NCBI GenBank assembly: GCA_945952225.1
Contig: CAMFHP010000064.1
Span: 1-46,973 of the forward strand
Source of the DNA: an uncultured Myxococcaceae bacterium
GTDB lineage: Bacteria > Myxococcota_A > Polyangia > Polyangiales > Ga0077539
Length of the DNA stretch: 46,973 bases
Direction: 5' to 3'
Shown here: positions 15,147 to 24,985 of the stretch, in pieces
How the letters are laid out: the number at the start of each line of letters is the position of its first letter
Numbering within the stretch: position 1 is the first letter of the stretch
Made by a program: the position numbers and the translations under genes
Notes under the pieces: generated by a model
Told to the model about the DNA's origin: nothing
Database searches by the model: none
The model's input: only the letters and a program-made list of their open reading frames with translations

Positions 15147-16723
15147 ACTTCATGAAGCACTTCTCGATCGCCCTCGCGCCGATCGTGCTCGCGGCGTGCT
15201 CGTCGTCGCCGCGTCCCGAGGCCGTCACCGCGCCGCGCACCGACCCCGGGAGCAACGCCATCATGGCCGCGCCGACACCCGCGCGCGCGCCGCTGCGTCT
15301 CGTAGAGCAGCGCAACGAGGCCTCGACGCGCGTGGGCTTCCGCATCGTGCTCCAGGGCGGAAGCGCCGACGATCCCGCGGGCCGCGAAGGTCTCACGCGG
15401 CTCATGGCGCGGCTCATGGTCGAGGGCGGCACGCAGGCCCTCACCTACGAGGAGCTCACGCGCAGGCTCTTTCCCATGGCCGCGCGGATCCACCTGCAGA
15501 TCGACCGCGACCACACGGTGATCACCGGCGAGGCGCACCGCGACCACGCGACGGTGTTCTACGCGCTGCTCCGTGACGTGCTGCTCACGCCGCGCTTCGG
15601 CGACGACGACTTTCGCCGCGTGAAGACGCAGAGCCTCGCCGACCTGCGCCTCGACCTCCGCGGATCGAGCGACGAGACCCTCGGCAAGGAGGTGCTCCAG
15701 TCGCTCGTGTACGCGAACCATCCGTACGGCCATCCGCCGGTGGGCACCGAGCGCGGCCTCGACGCGATCACCCTCGACGAGGTGCGCGCGCACTACCGCG
15801 CCCTCTTCTGCACCGAGCGCCTCACCGTGGGCCTCTCGGGGAGCTATCCCGCGGCCCTCGCCGACACCGTGCGCAGCGACCTCGCGACGCTCGCCGAGCA
15901 CTGCCAGGCACCCGTCGCGGCGCCCGCCGTCGAACGTCCCCACGGGCTCCACGTGGTGATCGTCGACAAGCCCGCGTCGTCGAGCACGGCGATCTCGTTC
16001 GGCACGCCGGTGACGGTCACGCGCAACGACGACGACTTCGCGGGCGTGCAGCTCGCGACGAACTACCTCGGGCTCCACCGTCAGAGCGTCGGCGTGCTGT
16101 ACCAGTCGATCCGCGAGGCGCGCGGGCTCAACTACGGCGACTACGCCTACGCCGAGCATTTCGAGCAGGAGGAGGGCACGCGCTTTCCGCGGCCCAACGT
16201 GCTCCGTCGGCAGCAGTACATGAGCGTGTGGCTGCGTCCGGTGCCGTCGCGCAACGCGCACTTCGCGCTGCGTGCGGCGATGCGCGCGCTCGATCGCACG
16301 GTGCGCGAGGGTGTTCCTGCGGCGGATCTCGACCGCGTGCGGGGCTTTCTCGAAGGCTACGTAGGGCTCTACACGCAGACCGAGAGCGCGCGCCTCGGGT
16401 ACGCCATCGACGACGTGCTCACGGGCCACGCCGCGGGCGGATGGACCGCACGCACCCGCGCCGCCGCGGCTGCGCTCACGCCCGAGACCGTGCGCGCGTC
16501 GGTGCAGCGCCACCTCACCGCGCAGGATCTCTGGGTGGCCATCATCGCCCCCAACGCGCAGGCGCTCGCGCAGGCCATCGGCACCAACGCGCCGTCGCCC
16601 ATCACCTACGACAGCCCGAAGCCCCCCGAGGTGCTCGCCGAGGATCGCGAGATCAGCACCTACGCCCTGCCCGTGCGCCCCGACGACGTGCGCGTCGTGC
16701 CGCTGGCCGAGGTGTTCCGCTAG
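15143..16723 (+). CDS. M16-like non-catalytic subunit, lipoprotein
   Basis: 526 aa from the GTG at 15143, four bases from GGAGGA; an ATG at 15152 is possible but 13 bases away. A lipobox (IVLAAC) precedes a Ser/Pro-rich tether. The M16 N-terminal fold is present, but where the zinc motif should be the sequence reads GLTRLMARLM, with no HxxEH. The C-terminal half keeps the Arg/Tyr-type substrate motif REARGLNYGDYAY. It is therefore the inactive partner that closes the chamber of the upstream enzyme. The lipid anchor would hold the complex at a membrane. Confidence 0.88.
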   Translation: MNFMKHFSIALAPIVLAACSSSPRPEAVTAPRTDPGSNAIMAAPTPARAPLRLVEQRNEASTRVGFRIVLQGGSADDPAGREGLTRLMARLMVEGGTQALTYEELTRRLFPMAARIHLQIDRDHTVITGEAHRDHATVFYALLRDVLLTPRFGDDDFRRVKTQSLADLRLDLRGSSDETLGKEVLQSLVYANHPYGHPPVGTERGLDAITLDEVRAHYRALFCTERLTVGLSGSYPAALADTVRSDLATLAEHCQAPVAAPAVERPHGLHVVIVDKPASSSTAISFGTPVTVTRNDDDFAGVQLATNYLGLHRQSVGVLYQSIREARGLNYGDYAYAEHFEQEEGTRFPRPNVLRRQQYMSVWLRPVPSRNAHFALRAAMRALDRTVREGVPAADLDRVRGFLEGYVGLYTQTESARLGYAIDDVLTGHAAGGWTARTRAAAAALTPETVRASVQRHLTAQDLWVAIIAPNAQALAQAIGTNAPSPITYDSPKPPEVLAEDREISTYALPVRPDDVRVVPLAEVFR

Positions 16724-16777
16724 TCGCCGCGGCGCGGGCAACGTTCCCTTCCCATCACTCCTCGACGGGCGCACCCG

Positions 16778-18850
16778 ATGATCGACCGCCACGACCCCCG
16801 CACGCTGCGACTCGCGGGCGCGCTCGCCCTCGCCGCGCTCGTCGCGATCACCTTCGGTCCTGCGCTCGCGGGAGGCTTCGTGTGGGACGACCACACGCTC
16901 CTCGCCGACAACCTCTACGCCCACTCGCTCGCGTGGCTGCCGCGCCTGTGGACGCACTCGTTCTGGGACACCTCCTCGCGCGGCGTCGAGGTGCTCGCGG
17001 TGCAGTACTACCGACCGGTCGTCTCCACCGCGTACGCGCTGCTGTGGCAGCTCGGCGGAGGGTCTCCCCGCGCGTACCACCTCGCGAACCTCGCGCTCCA
17101 CACGGCCAACGCCTGGCTCGGCGTGCGATGGCTCCGCGCGCGCGTGCCCGATGCGCCGATGGCCTCGCTCGCGGCGTGCGGCGCGCTCCTCGCGGTGCAT
17201 CCCACGCGGGCCGAGAGCGTCGCGTGGATCTCGGGCAGCCCCGACCTCTGGCTCACACTCTTCGTGCTCCTCGCCGCGCTCACGAAGACCCCTGCGCGCA
17301 CGGCCCTCTTCGCGGCGCTCGCCCTGTGCGCCAAGGAGAACGCCGTGGCGCTCCCCGCGCTCCTCGCCGTCGACGCGTGGGCCCGGGGTGATGCCACCGA
17401 ACGTCGCGCCGAACTCCGTCGTGCCCTCGCGGCCGCCGTGGCCGTGACGGTGGTGTTCGCGTGGCGCCTCGTGTGGGTTCCGCTCACGGCGGGTGTCGGC
17501 GCCGTGCCCGCGCCCTTCGCCCATCGCATCGCGCGGGTGCTCGCGTCGCTCGGTCTCCTCGTGTCGCGCGTGGGGTGGCCCCATCCCCTCGGCTTCGGCT
17601 TCGCGGAGCTTCCCTTCGACACCCACGGGCTCCTCGAACTGCCCGCGTGGAGCGTCGCGCTCGGCGCGCTCACGGCGCTCGCATCCCTCGCGCTTGCGGG
17701 GATTGCGTGGCGTCGTCCGTCGGCGCGCGTGTGGTGTGCCGATGCGTCGTGGGCGCTGCTTCCCGTGGTGCCCGCGCTCAACGTCGTGCCGCGACAGATG
17801 GCCGACCTCGTGAGCGACCGCATGGTCTACACCGCGATGCTCGGCGTGGCCGCGCTGCTGCTCCGCGCGACGACGACCTCGCGTGCGAAGCAGCCCGTGG
17901 GGGCCATGGTGCTCGCGGTGCCCGTGCTCGCGGGAATGCTCGTCGCACGCGCCCACGCGGCGGATTTTGTCGACGACGCGTCGATGTGGCGCCACGAGGC
18001 GCAGGCCTTCGCCGACCACCCGCGCGGTCTCATCTCGCTCGCGCAACTGGAGGTTGCACGCGGACGCTACGCCGCCGCGCTCCCGCTCATCGGTCGGGGC
18101 CTCGAAGCCGCGACGCGGGCCCACTCGCGCGACGGTCAGGTCGACCTCTCGATGCTCGCCGCGAAGGTCACGCTGCTGCGCATGCCCGAGGGGGACCAGG
18201 CGGGGCTCCGCAACGTGCGCGACTTCTACGATGCCGCGGTCGATCCGACGTTGCGTCCCGCGCGGCTCGATGCGGGCGGGCTGCACCTCACGCTCCAGAT
18301 GCGTCCGGGCGAGCCCGAGGTGCTTCGCGCGCTGCCCGATTCGTGGCTGCATCCGCGCGCGCTCGCGGCCCTTCGCACGCAGGATTTCGTCGACGCCGCG
18401 CGCCGCTTCGAGTCCCTCACGCGCGCCGCGCCCACCGACGTCGACGCGCACCTCGGACTCGCACGCGCCCTCGCCGCGCAGCGCCGCTGGACCGACGCGC
18501 TCGCGGCCGCCGACCGCGCCGCCCGACTCTCGTCCGCGGGGGGCTCTCTTCGCAGCGCGCTCGACGCCGAACCCTGCGTGCGTGTGCGCACCGGGGTGAT
18601 CGATGAAACGGCTGCGGCGCAGTGCTTCGCGCGCCTCTCGCTCTGGGAGCTCGCGCGCAACACGGCCCGCGCGCTGGGACGTCCCGCGCCCACGCCCGCG
18701 CTCGTCGAGGTGATGCTCGACTGCGACCTGGGCGAGGGGCTGATCGCGCGGGCCACGGAGCGCGTGGCGCGCGACGGGCAGCGCTTTCCCGATCACGCCG
18801 CGCGGTGGCAGGCCCGTGTGCGATCCGCGGCCGACGCGCAGCGGCGGTAG
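16778..18850 (+). CDS. TMTC-like membrane glycosyltransferase with C-terminal TPRs
   Basis: 690 aa. About ten hydrophobic helices fill residues 12-400. The first luminal loop has GGFVWDDHTLLADN and, further on, QYYRPVV then YHLANLALH.ANAWLG, the pattern of TMTC/PMT-like (GT-C) O-mannosyltransferases; WDD supplies the acidic catalytic site. ALHPTRAESVAWISG-type residues also occur (VHPTRAESVAWISG). The last 280 residues are Ala/Leu/Arg helices like TPRs. Family members use a polyprenyl-phosphate sugar to modify secreted proteins. Because neighbours are secreted proteases and lipases, it may glycosylate exported proteins, but this is inference. Confidence 0.75.
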   Translation: MIDRHDPRTLRLAGALALAALVAITFGPALAGGFVWDDHTLLADNLYAHSLAWLPRLWTHSFWDTSSRGVEVLAVQYYRPVVSTAYALLWQLGGGSPRAYHLANLALHTANAWLGVRWLRARVPDAPMASLAACGALLAVHPTRAESVAWISGSPDLWLTLFVLLAALTKTPARTALFAALALCAKENAVALPALLAVDAWARGDATERRAELRRALAAAVAVTVVFAWRLVWVPLTAGVGAVPAPFAHRIARVLASLGLLVSRVGWPHPLGFGFAELPFDTHGLLELPAWSVALGALTALASLALAGIAWRRPSARVWCADASWALLPVVPALNVVPRQMADLVSDRMVYTAMLGVAALLLRATTTSRAKQPVGAMVLAVPVLAGMLVARAHAADFVDDASMWRHEAQAFADHPRGLISLAQLEVARGRYAAALPLIGRGLEAATRAHSRDGQVDLSMLAAKVTLLRMPEGDQAGLRNVRDFYDAAVDPTLRPARLDAGGLHLTLQMRPGEPEVLRALPDSWLHPRALAALRTQDFVDAARRFESLTRAAPTDVDAHLGLARALAAQRRWTDALAAADRAARLSSAGGSLRSALDAEPCVRVRTGVIDETAAAQCFARLSLWELARNTARALGRPAPTPALVEVMLDCDLGEGLIARATERVARDGQRFPDHAARWQARVRSAADAQRR

Positions 18851-18904
18851 AACCCCATCGCGTCGTTGTGTTCGCGCGCCGATTCGCGCACCGTGCCGCG
18901 TACC

Positions 18905-19750
18905 ATGCGCATGCACGCCAACGCGCTCCCGCTCGCCCTCACGCTCTCGCTCGCGGCCACGGCCGCCGCGCCCTCTGCCTTCGCGCAGAACGACCCTGTC
19001 GGCACGGCCTTCGGCGCCGCGCAGAACCTCGCCAACGGGGTGCTCGGCAACAGCCCCCAGCAGGGCGCCGCACCCGCCTCGTCGCGCGCCTCACGCCGCA
19101 GTCGCACGCGCAACGGAGGCCTCGGCACGGCGCTCCCCGCGAACGCGCCGCGCACGCTCCTCGTGACCACGGCCGACGGGTACATGAACCTCCCGCTCGA
19201 GACCTTTCAGTCGATGCGCAGCCTGCATCCGCCGCCCTTCGATTGGAGCGCCGACGGATGCAGCTTCGGCGAGGTCAGCGGCCCCTTCCGCGACGCGTTC
19301 AACCGCGCGTGCAACCGCCACGATTTCGGCTACCGGAACTACGGCGGCACGGGCCTCGCGCTCGACCGCACCGAGGCGCGTCGCACGCGCGTCGACGATC
19401 GACTCCGCGACGACCTCAACGGCCTCTGCCGCGGGGAGTTCCACGGGCTGATGGAGACGCCGTGTCTGGCCGCGGCGCAGGCGGTCTACGGCGCCGCGCG
19501 CTCGATGGGGAGCTCGTGGTTCATGTCGGGATCGGGGCGTCCTCCGTCGCTGCCGACGCCTTCGGTGCCGGGCTTCAACAACGGCGCGACGCAGGGGCCG
19601 GTGCCGGGGCTTCCCGTTCCGCAGCTCCCGACGCAGGGCGCGGGGCAGGGCGTGCCGATGCCGGGCCTTCCCGTGCCGGGACTCTCGCAGGGCGCCAACC
19701 CCGCGCAGGTGCTCACGGCGCCCGCGCAGGTGCTCACCGGCGGTCGCTGA
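18905..19750 (+). CDS. secreted prokaryotic phospholipase A2
   Basis: 281 aa with a signal peptide (cut after SAFA, residue 27). Residues 110-150 hold the prokaryotic PLA2 signature: FDWSADGCS, then AFNRACNRHDFGYRN with the catalytic pair His139-Asp140. Two Cys pairs suit disulfides outside the cytoplasm. The C-terminal 80 residues are Pro/Gly/Gln-rich repeats (VPGLPVPQLPTQG type), an unstructured tail not seen in short Streptomyces PLA2. It would hydrolyse the sn-2 ester of phospholipids. With the PI-PLC-like protein, it fits a predatory outfit. The ATG at 18905 was chosen over an upstream start because it opens the signal peptide. Confidence 0.88.
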   Translation: MRMHANALPLALTLSLAATAAAPSAFAQNDPVGTAFGAAQNLANGVLGNSPQQGAAPASSRASRRSRTRNGGLGTALPANAPRTLLVTTADGYMNLPLETFQSMRSLHPPPFDWSADGCSFGEVSGPFRDAFNRACNRHDFGYRNYGGTGLALDRTEARRTRVDDRLRDDLNGLCRGEFHGLMETPCLAAAQAVYGAARSMGSSWFMSGSGRPPSLPTPSVPGFNNGATQGPVPGLPVPQLPTQGAGQGVPMPGLPVPGLSQGANPAQVLTAPAQVLTGGR

Positions 19751-19822
19751 TCTTCTGACAACCGCTGCGCCGCGCGTGCGCAGCCGATGCCCCTCCCATC
19801 GAGTCCCACCGAGTTCCGACAA

Positions 19823-19873
19823 CCCGCGCGCGCTGCGCGGGAACGTGTTCCCTGAAAAGGGTCGCGTGATACC
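19823..19873 (+). promoter_or_regulatory. hairpin, palindrome and TATA-like box before the TPR gene
   Basis: A 7-bp stem-loop (CCCGCGC/GCGCGGG, 19823-19841) overlaps a 6-2-6 palindrome (GGGAAC/GTTCCC, 19839-19852). A GATACC box (19868-19873) ends 15 nt before the ATG at 19889. The stem could end the upstream transcript or the palindrome could be an operator. Assignment is by eye. Confidence 0.35.
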
Positions 19874-19888
19874 GTCCCGCCGCCTGCG

Positions 19889-22800
19889 ATGGACCCCACG
19901 ATCTACGCCTACTACGAGCGTCTGCGCGCCAACCCCGACGACGCGGAGGCCCTCGCGTTCCTCTGGGACTACTACGCCTCGCGCGGAGAGTTTCAGCAGC
20001 TCGCAACGCTGGCCGAACAGATCGCAGGACGCCGTCAGGAGCCCTCGTCGTCGGCGGACCTCGCGTACCGCGCGGGCGAGATCTGGGCGAAGAACGTGGG
20101 CCGTCCCGACAAGGCCGTGGCCTGCTACAAGCGCGCGTTCGAACTCGACCCGTCGCAGGTGCAGGCCCTCGAAGCGGCCTTCCAGATCTACGTGCAGATC
20201 GGGAACCTTCGCGCCGCCGCGCCGCTGCTCGAACGGGTGCTCGGTGCGATCAGCGACCCGCTGTTGCGACTGCCGCGCCTCCGCGACGCCGCGAGCGTGT
20301 ACGCGCAGGCGGGAGACACCGCCCGTCGCATCGCGTGCCTCGAAGAGCTCTACGCGATGTCGCCCGACGACTGGGACGTGATGCGCGACCTCGCCGAGGC
20401 CCTCATCGCGCGCTCGCAGTCGCCGCAGGCGCAGCCCGACGACGCGCCGCGCGCGGCCAACCTTCTCGGTGCGCTCTCGCAGGCCATGGGGCTCGAACAC
20501 GGGCTCGCCTTCGCCGAGATCGCGCTCGACACGTATCCCGGCGACGAGATGGCCTACCAGGTGGTGCACGAGGCCTACACGGCCACGGGCCGCGCCGAAG
20601 AGCTCGCCGTGCGGCAGATCGCGTTCGTCACGACGAATCCGACGAGCCCGTACACCCCGTCGATCCGCCGCGCGCTTGCGGACATGTACGCGGCCGTGGG
20701 GCAGGTCGAAGACGCGATCACGTGCCTCGAACCGCTCGTGGGCGATGACCCTTCGCTCGCGCGTCAGCTCGCGACGCTCTACCGCCAGGCCGGACGCGTC
20801 GACGACCTCGCGAACCTGCTCGATCAGCTCGCGCCCTCGGCCGATCCCGCGCAGCGCCTTCAGGACATGAAGGACCTCGCGGCGCTCCAGGGCGCGCAGG
20901 GCGATCGCGCGTCGATGCTCGCGACGATGCGCGCGGTGCTCGAACAGAACCCCACGGACCCCGACGCGCTCACGCTCGTCGAAGACGACCTCCGCGCGCG
21001 CGGCGAGTTCGCAGAGCTCCGCGAGCTGCTCGCCAACGTGGTGCGCACGCCCGGCTGTCCGCCCGACGTGCGCATCCCGAAGCTGCGCGAGCTCGGGCGC
21101 GTGAACGCCGAACAGCTCGACGACGTGGAGTCGGCGATCGAGGCGTGGCGCGAGGTGGTGGAGACCATTCCCACCGACGTCGAGGCGATGCGCGCGCTCG
21201 GTGAACTCCTCGAACGCGCGGGCCAGTGGGAGGCCGTGGCCGACGTGCTCGGTCAGCTCGCCGACCTGGTGAGCGAGGTCGACGAGCGCCGCGTGGTGCT
21301 CGCGCGCCTCGCCGACGTGCACCGCGACCGCCGCGAAGACCCGCACGCCGAGGCCGCCATCGTCGCGATGCTCTGGGAGCTCAACCCCGACGACGACGAC
21401 GTGGCCATGCGGCTCGCGCGCGCCCGTCGCGATGCGGGCGATGCCGTGGGTGCGGCCGACGTGATGGCCCTGCGCGTCGAGTCGGCGACGCCCGCGAACC
21501 TCACCGCGCGACAGGCCGAACTGGGCGCCGCGCGTGAGCACGCGGGGCAGCTCTCCGAGGCCATCGAGGCGTGGCGCGCGGTGGTGTCGCGCGATCCCGA
21601 GCACCCCGAGGGGTGGGCCACGCTCGAACGGCTCCTCGTGCGCAACGGCGAACACTCCGTGCTCTACGCGATGCTCGTGAACCGCGCCGAGGCGCTGCCC
21701 GAGGGAGCCGAGCGTGCGGCGCTCCACGCGCGTGCGGCCGACGCGGCGCGGGCCACGGGAGACACGGCCACGGCGCTCACCGAGGCCGAGCGCGCGGTGC
21801 GCATGGCGCCCGACGACGACTCGCTCGCGGGCGCGCTGATGAACGCGCTCGAAGCGTCGGGGCAGCGCGATCGGCTGCTCACGTTCGTGCGCGAGCGCTC
21901 GTCGCGGCTCGGAGACTCCGAGGCGTGCGTGGAGCTTCTCCGTCGCGCGGCGCGCGTGGTGGGCCTCTCCGACGCGACGGCCGCGGCCGACGTGTGGCAG
22001 CAGGTGCGCGACGTGTCGAAGCGCGCGGGCCTCGGCGACGACTCCGAGGCGCTCGACGCGCTCATGGGACTCGCGGAGCTCAAGGGCGACCCCGAGGCGC
22101 TCGCGGCGCTCTTCGTCGAGGCCGCGGCGGCCGCCCGGGATGGCGAGGCGAAGCGCGAGATTCTCAAGCGTCGCGCGGTGCTCCTCGCGACGGAGCTCGG
22201 GCGGCTGGGGGAGGGCGTCGAGGCGCTCGCCGAGGCTGCGCGCGCGTACGGCGCCGACCACGCGGAGACGTGGGCCACGCTCGAAGCGATGGCGACCGAT
22301 GCGCAGCGCTTCGACCTCGCGACCGAGGCCATCGAGCGCCTCGTCGACCTCACGCCCGACGATGAAGACGCGCGGGCGGCCCACGCGGCGCGGCTCGTGG
22401 CGATGGTCGAGTCCGAGGTGAAGACGCCCGCGGCGCTGCTCCACGCGCTCGAGGTGCAACACCGCGCAGACCCGGGCGACCTCGGGGTGATCCAGCGCCT
22501 CGCGGACCTCTGCGAGGCCGAGGGACGCACCGTCGACGCCGTGCGCTACCTCGAAGAACTCCTCGAAATCGAGGGCGACGACGACGAGATCTCGAAGCTC
22601 GCGCAGCGCATCGCGCACCTCTCCGACGAGAAGAACAACGACCCGCAGCGCGCGTGGGACGTGCTCCTCGGGCCGGTCAAGACCGGCGACGTGGCCTGCG
22701 TCGAGATGCTCATGGCGCTCGCCGACCGCCACGGATTCCACGCCGCCGCGGTGCCCGTGCTCGCCGAGCTCGCGGGCCGTGTGACCGACCGCGACGGCCG

Positions 22801-24862
22801 CGCGATGCTCTGGCGCGACGTGGCCCGACGCCGCGAGGATCACCTCGGCGACCGCGAGGGCGCGTTCGAAGCCTGGGCCAACGCCGCCACCGCGCGGGGC
22901 ACCGCCGACGACCTCGCGCACCTCGACGCGCTCGCGCCGCACGTGAAGCGCCCGCAGCGCGTGGCCGAGGCCTACAAGTCCGCGCTCGACGGATGCACCG
23001 ACCCCACGACGGCCCACGAGATCGCGATGCGCGGCGTGGGGAGCATCGAGGCGGGCGGCGGTCGTGCGCAGGCCTTCGAGTTCGCGCTCGCGGCCCTCGC
23101 GCGGGCCCCGGCCGACGACGACGTGCTCGACGCCGTGGTGCGCCTCGTGCCGTCGCCCAAGCGCTACGGCGACCTCTTCGTGGCCTTCGACCGTCGCAAG
23201 AAGGCCGCGCAGTCCGACGGCGAGCGCTTCGGCATCACGCTGCGCGCGGCGGAGACCGCGGGCGGCGCGCTCGGCGATCGCGAGACGGCGTTTCAGTACG
23301 TCGACCAGGCCATCGGGCAGGCCGTGGGCCGCAAGGAGCCCGACGAGGAGATGCTCGCGCGCGTCGAGAACGCGTGCATCCAGGCCGACCAGCGGCGCCC
23401 CGAGGTGGGCATGGTCTCGGGCCTCGTCGAGCGCTACGCGCAGCTCGCGGAAGATGCCTCGGAAGACAACCCCCGCGTGGCCGCCGTGATGCTCCGTCGC
23501 GCCGGTGCGCTCTGCGAGCACGAGCTCGCGCTCGCCGACCACGCGCTGGGGCTCTACACCCGCGCGGTCACCGTGTGGCCCGACGACGTGCGCGGCGCTG
23601 CGGCGCTCGAAGACGCGGCCCTCCGTGCGGAGCGCATCGCCGACGTGGTGGCGCTCTACAAGCGCGTGATCGACGAGGCCTACGAGGCCCGCGTGGCGCG
23701 CATCTACACGGGCCGTCGCGCGTCGCTCCTCGCCGATCGCCTCGGCCGCGTCGACGAGGCCATCGAGGCCTACCAGCGCCTCGTGGAACTCTCTCCCCGT
23801 GACCTCGACGTGATCCGCGCGCTGCAATCGCTGCTCGAACGGCACGGCCGCTGGCAGCCGCTGCTCATGGCCCTCGAACGCGAGCTCGACGCGGGCGGCG
23901 ATCGCGCGGGCGTGCTCCGTCGCATGGCCGCCGTGTGGGAGACGCGGCTGCGCAACGTGTTCGAGGCCCGCGACATCTGGCGCAAGGTGCTCAAGCTCGC
24001 GCCCGGTGACGACGAGGCGAAGGCCGCGCTCGAACGCCTGGAGCGTCGCCCGACCATCGTCGAGGCCGACCTCATGGCGCTCGAATCGCCCGCGGAACCC
24101 GCCGCCGTCGAAACCGTCGACGCGGTGGAGTCCGTCGACGCGGTGGAGTCCGTCGACGCCGTGGAGCCCGTCGAGCACGACGCGCCCGCGGTGTCGGTCG
24201 ACAGCGAGGCGACGCAGGCCTTCGACGCCTCGCAGTACGACCTCCGCAACTACGCGCAGCCCGCGTACGAAGCGCAGCCCGCATACGACGCGCAGCCCGC
24301 ATACGACGCGCAGCCCGCGTACGAAGCGCAGCCCGCGTACGAAGCGCAGCCCGCATACGAAGCACAGCCCGCGTACGAAGCGCAGCCCGCATACGAAGCG
24401 CAGCCCGCATACGAAGCGCAGCCCGCGATGGCGACGGTGCCGCCGCCGCACGAGGCGGGAGAGGTCGTCGACGTGCACGTGCCCCAGGTCGCGGCGCCGG
24501 TGTTCCATGCGCAGCCGTCGGCGTCGGCGAGCTTCCTCGACACGCCCGAGGTGTCGGCGGAGTTCGTGGGCGACGAGTCGTCGATGGAGCCCGTGTGGCC
24601 CGCGGCCCCTGCGTACGAGGCCTCCGAGGCCGCCACGCCGGTGCCGCCCGCGCCCACGCCGTCGATGCCGCCGCCCTTTCCGACGGGCGCCGTGGCGCCT
24701 GCGGGCGACGCGTTCGATGCGCTCTCCGAGCTCAGCGCGAGCGATGCCGAAGAGATCGACGCGCACGAGGTCGTCACGCACGACGAAGACGACGACGTGG
24801 CCTCGCTCGATGACCTCGCGGCCCTCGTGTCGGTGCCCACGCCGCCGCGTCCGTCGCGCTGA
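19889..24862 (+). CDS. giant TPR-repeat protein with low-complexity C-terminus
   Basis: 1657 aa. From residue 1 to about 1390 the sequence is a long superhelix of TPR-like units, recognisable by repeats of 'A...Y.r..el.P....a...L...' such as KAVACYKRAFELDPSQVQAL and AIEAYQRLVELSPRD. Residues 1390-1657 are acidic and low-complexity: three VDAVESVDAV units, ten AQPA-Tyr-Glu/Asp repeats and Pro-rich segments. No signal peptide or membrane segment is seen, so it is likely cytoplasmic. A scaffold or large protein-protein assembly platform is expected. It resembles big TPR proteins of myxobacterial motility and secretion machines in layout, but I cannot name one. It precedes the HEAT and propeller genes in the same direction. 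Confidence 0.8.
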   Translation: MDPTIYAYYERLRANPDDAEALAFLWDYYASRGEFQQLATLAEQIAGRRQEPSSSADLAYRAGEIWAKNVGRPDKAVACYKRAFELDPSQVQALEAAFQIYVQIGNLRAAAPLLERVLGAISDPLLRLPRLRDAASVYAQAGDTARRIACLEELYAMSPDDWDVMRDLAEALIARSQSPQAQPDDAPRAANLLGALSQAMGLEHGLAFAEIALDTYPGDEMAYQVVHEAYTATGRAEELAVRQIAFVTTNPTSPYTPSIRRALADMYAAVGQVEDAITCLEPLVGDDPSLARQLATLYRQAGRVDDLANLLDQLAPSADPAQRLQDMKDLAALQGAQGDRASMLATMRAVLEQNPTDPDALTLVEDDLRARGEFAELRELLANVVRTPGCPPDVRIPKLRELGRVNAEQLDDVESAIEAWREVVETIPTDVEAMRALGELLERAGQWEAVADVLGQLADLVSEVDERRVVLARLADVHRDRREDPHAEAAIVAMLWELNPDDDDVAMRLARARRDAGDAVGAADVMALRVESATPANLTARQAELGAAREHAGQLSEAIEAWRAVVSRDPEHPEGWATLERLLVRNGEHSVLYAMLVNRAEALPEGAERAALHARAADAARATGDTATALTEAERAVRMAPDDDSLAGALMNALEASGQRDRLLTFVRERSSRLGDSEACVELLRRAARVVGLSDATAAADVWQQVRDVSKRAGLGDDSEALDALMGLAELKGDPEALAALFVEAAAAARDGEAKREILKRRAVLLATELGRLGEGVEALAEAARAYGADHAETWATLEAMATDAQRFDLATEAIERLVDLTPDDEDARAAHAARLVAMVESEVKTPAALLHALEVQHRADPGDLGVIQRLADLCEAEGRTVDAVRYLEELLEIEGDDDEISKLAQRIAHLSDEKNNDPQRAWDVLLGPVKTGDVACVEMLMALADRHGFHAAAVPVLAELAGRVTDRDGRAMLWRDVARRREDHLGDREGAFEAWANAATARGTADDLAHLDALAPHVKRPQRVAEAYKSALDGCTDPTTAHEIAMRGVGSIEAGGGRAQAFEFALAALARAPADDDVLDAVVRLVPSPKRYGDLFVAFDRRKKAAQSDGERFGITLRAAETAGGALGDRETAFQYVDQAIGQAVGRKEPDEEMLARVENACIQADQRRPEVGMVSGLVERYAQLAEDASEDNPRVAAVMLRRAGALCEHELALADHALGLYTRAVTVWPDDVRGAAALEDAALRAERIADVVALYKRVIDEAYEARVARIYTGRRASLLADRLGRVDEAIEAYQRLVELSPRDLDVIRALQSLLERHGRWQPLLMALERELDAGGDRAGVLRRMAAVWETRLRNVFEARDIWRKVLKLAPGDDEAKAALERLERRPTIVEADLMALESPAEPAAVETVDAVESVDAVESVDAVEPVEHDAPAVSVDSEATQAFDASQYDLRNYAQPAYEAQPAYDAQPAYDAQPAYEAQPAYEAQPAYEAQPAYEAQPAYEAQPAYEAQPAMATVPPPHEAGEVVDVHVPQVAAPVFHAQPSASASFLDTPEVSAEFVGDESSMEPVWPAAPAYEASEAATPVPPAPTPSMPPPFPTGAVAPAGDAFDALSELSASDAEEIDAHEVVTHDEDDDVASLDDLAALVSVPTPPRPSR
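24254..24427 (+). repeat. 18-bp coding repeat, ten copies (AQPAYE)
   Basis: Ten consecutive in-frame 18-bp steps encode AQPA followed by Tyr and Glu or Asp (residues 1456-1513). The DNA is almost identical between units, differing mainly at GCG/GCA and at the Tyr-Asp/Glu codon. It forms a Tyr-regular acidic tail of the TPR protein. Length change by slippage is likely between strains. Confidence 0.92.
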
Positions 24863-24985
24863 CCGGCCACACGGAACCCCTTTCCAGACGGCGTTTCCCG
24901 CACGACCAGACGCGCGCGTCCGGGGACGGTGTGTGCGTCCGTCGGTTCCGTGACCACCTGTGCGATTCGTGTATGGTCTCGCGTC

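Noticed and set aside
14972-18916. 1314-codon minus-strand open frame
   Set aside because: Antisense of the M16 and TMTC genes, with no domain and shadow composition.
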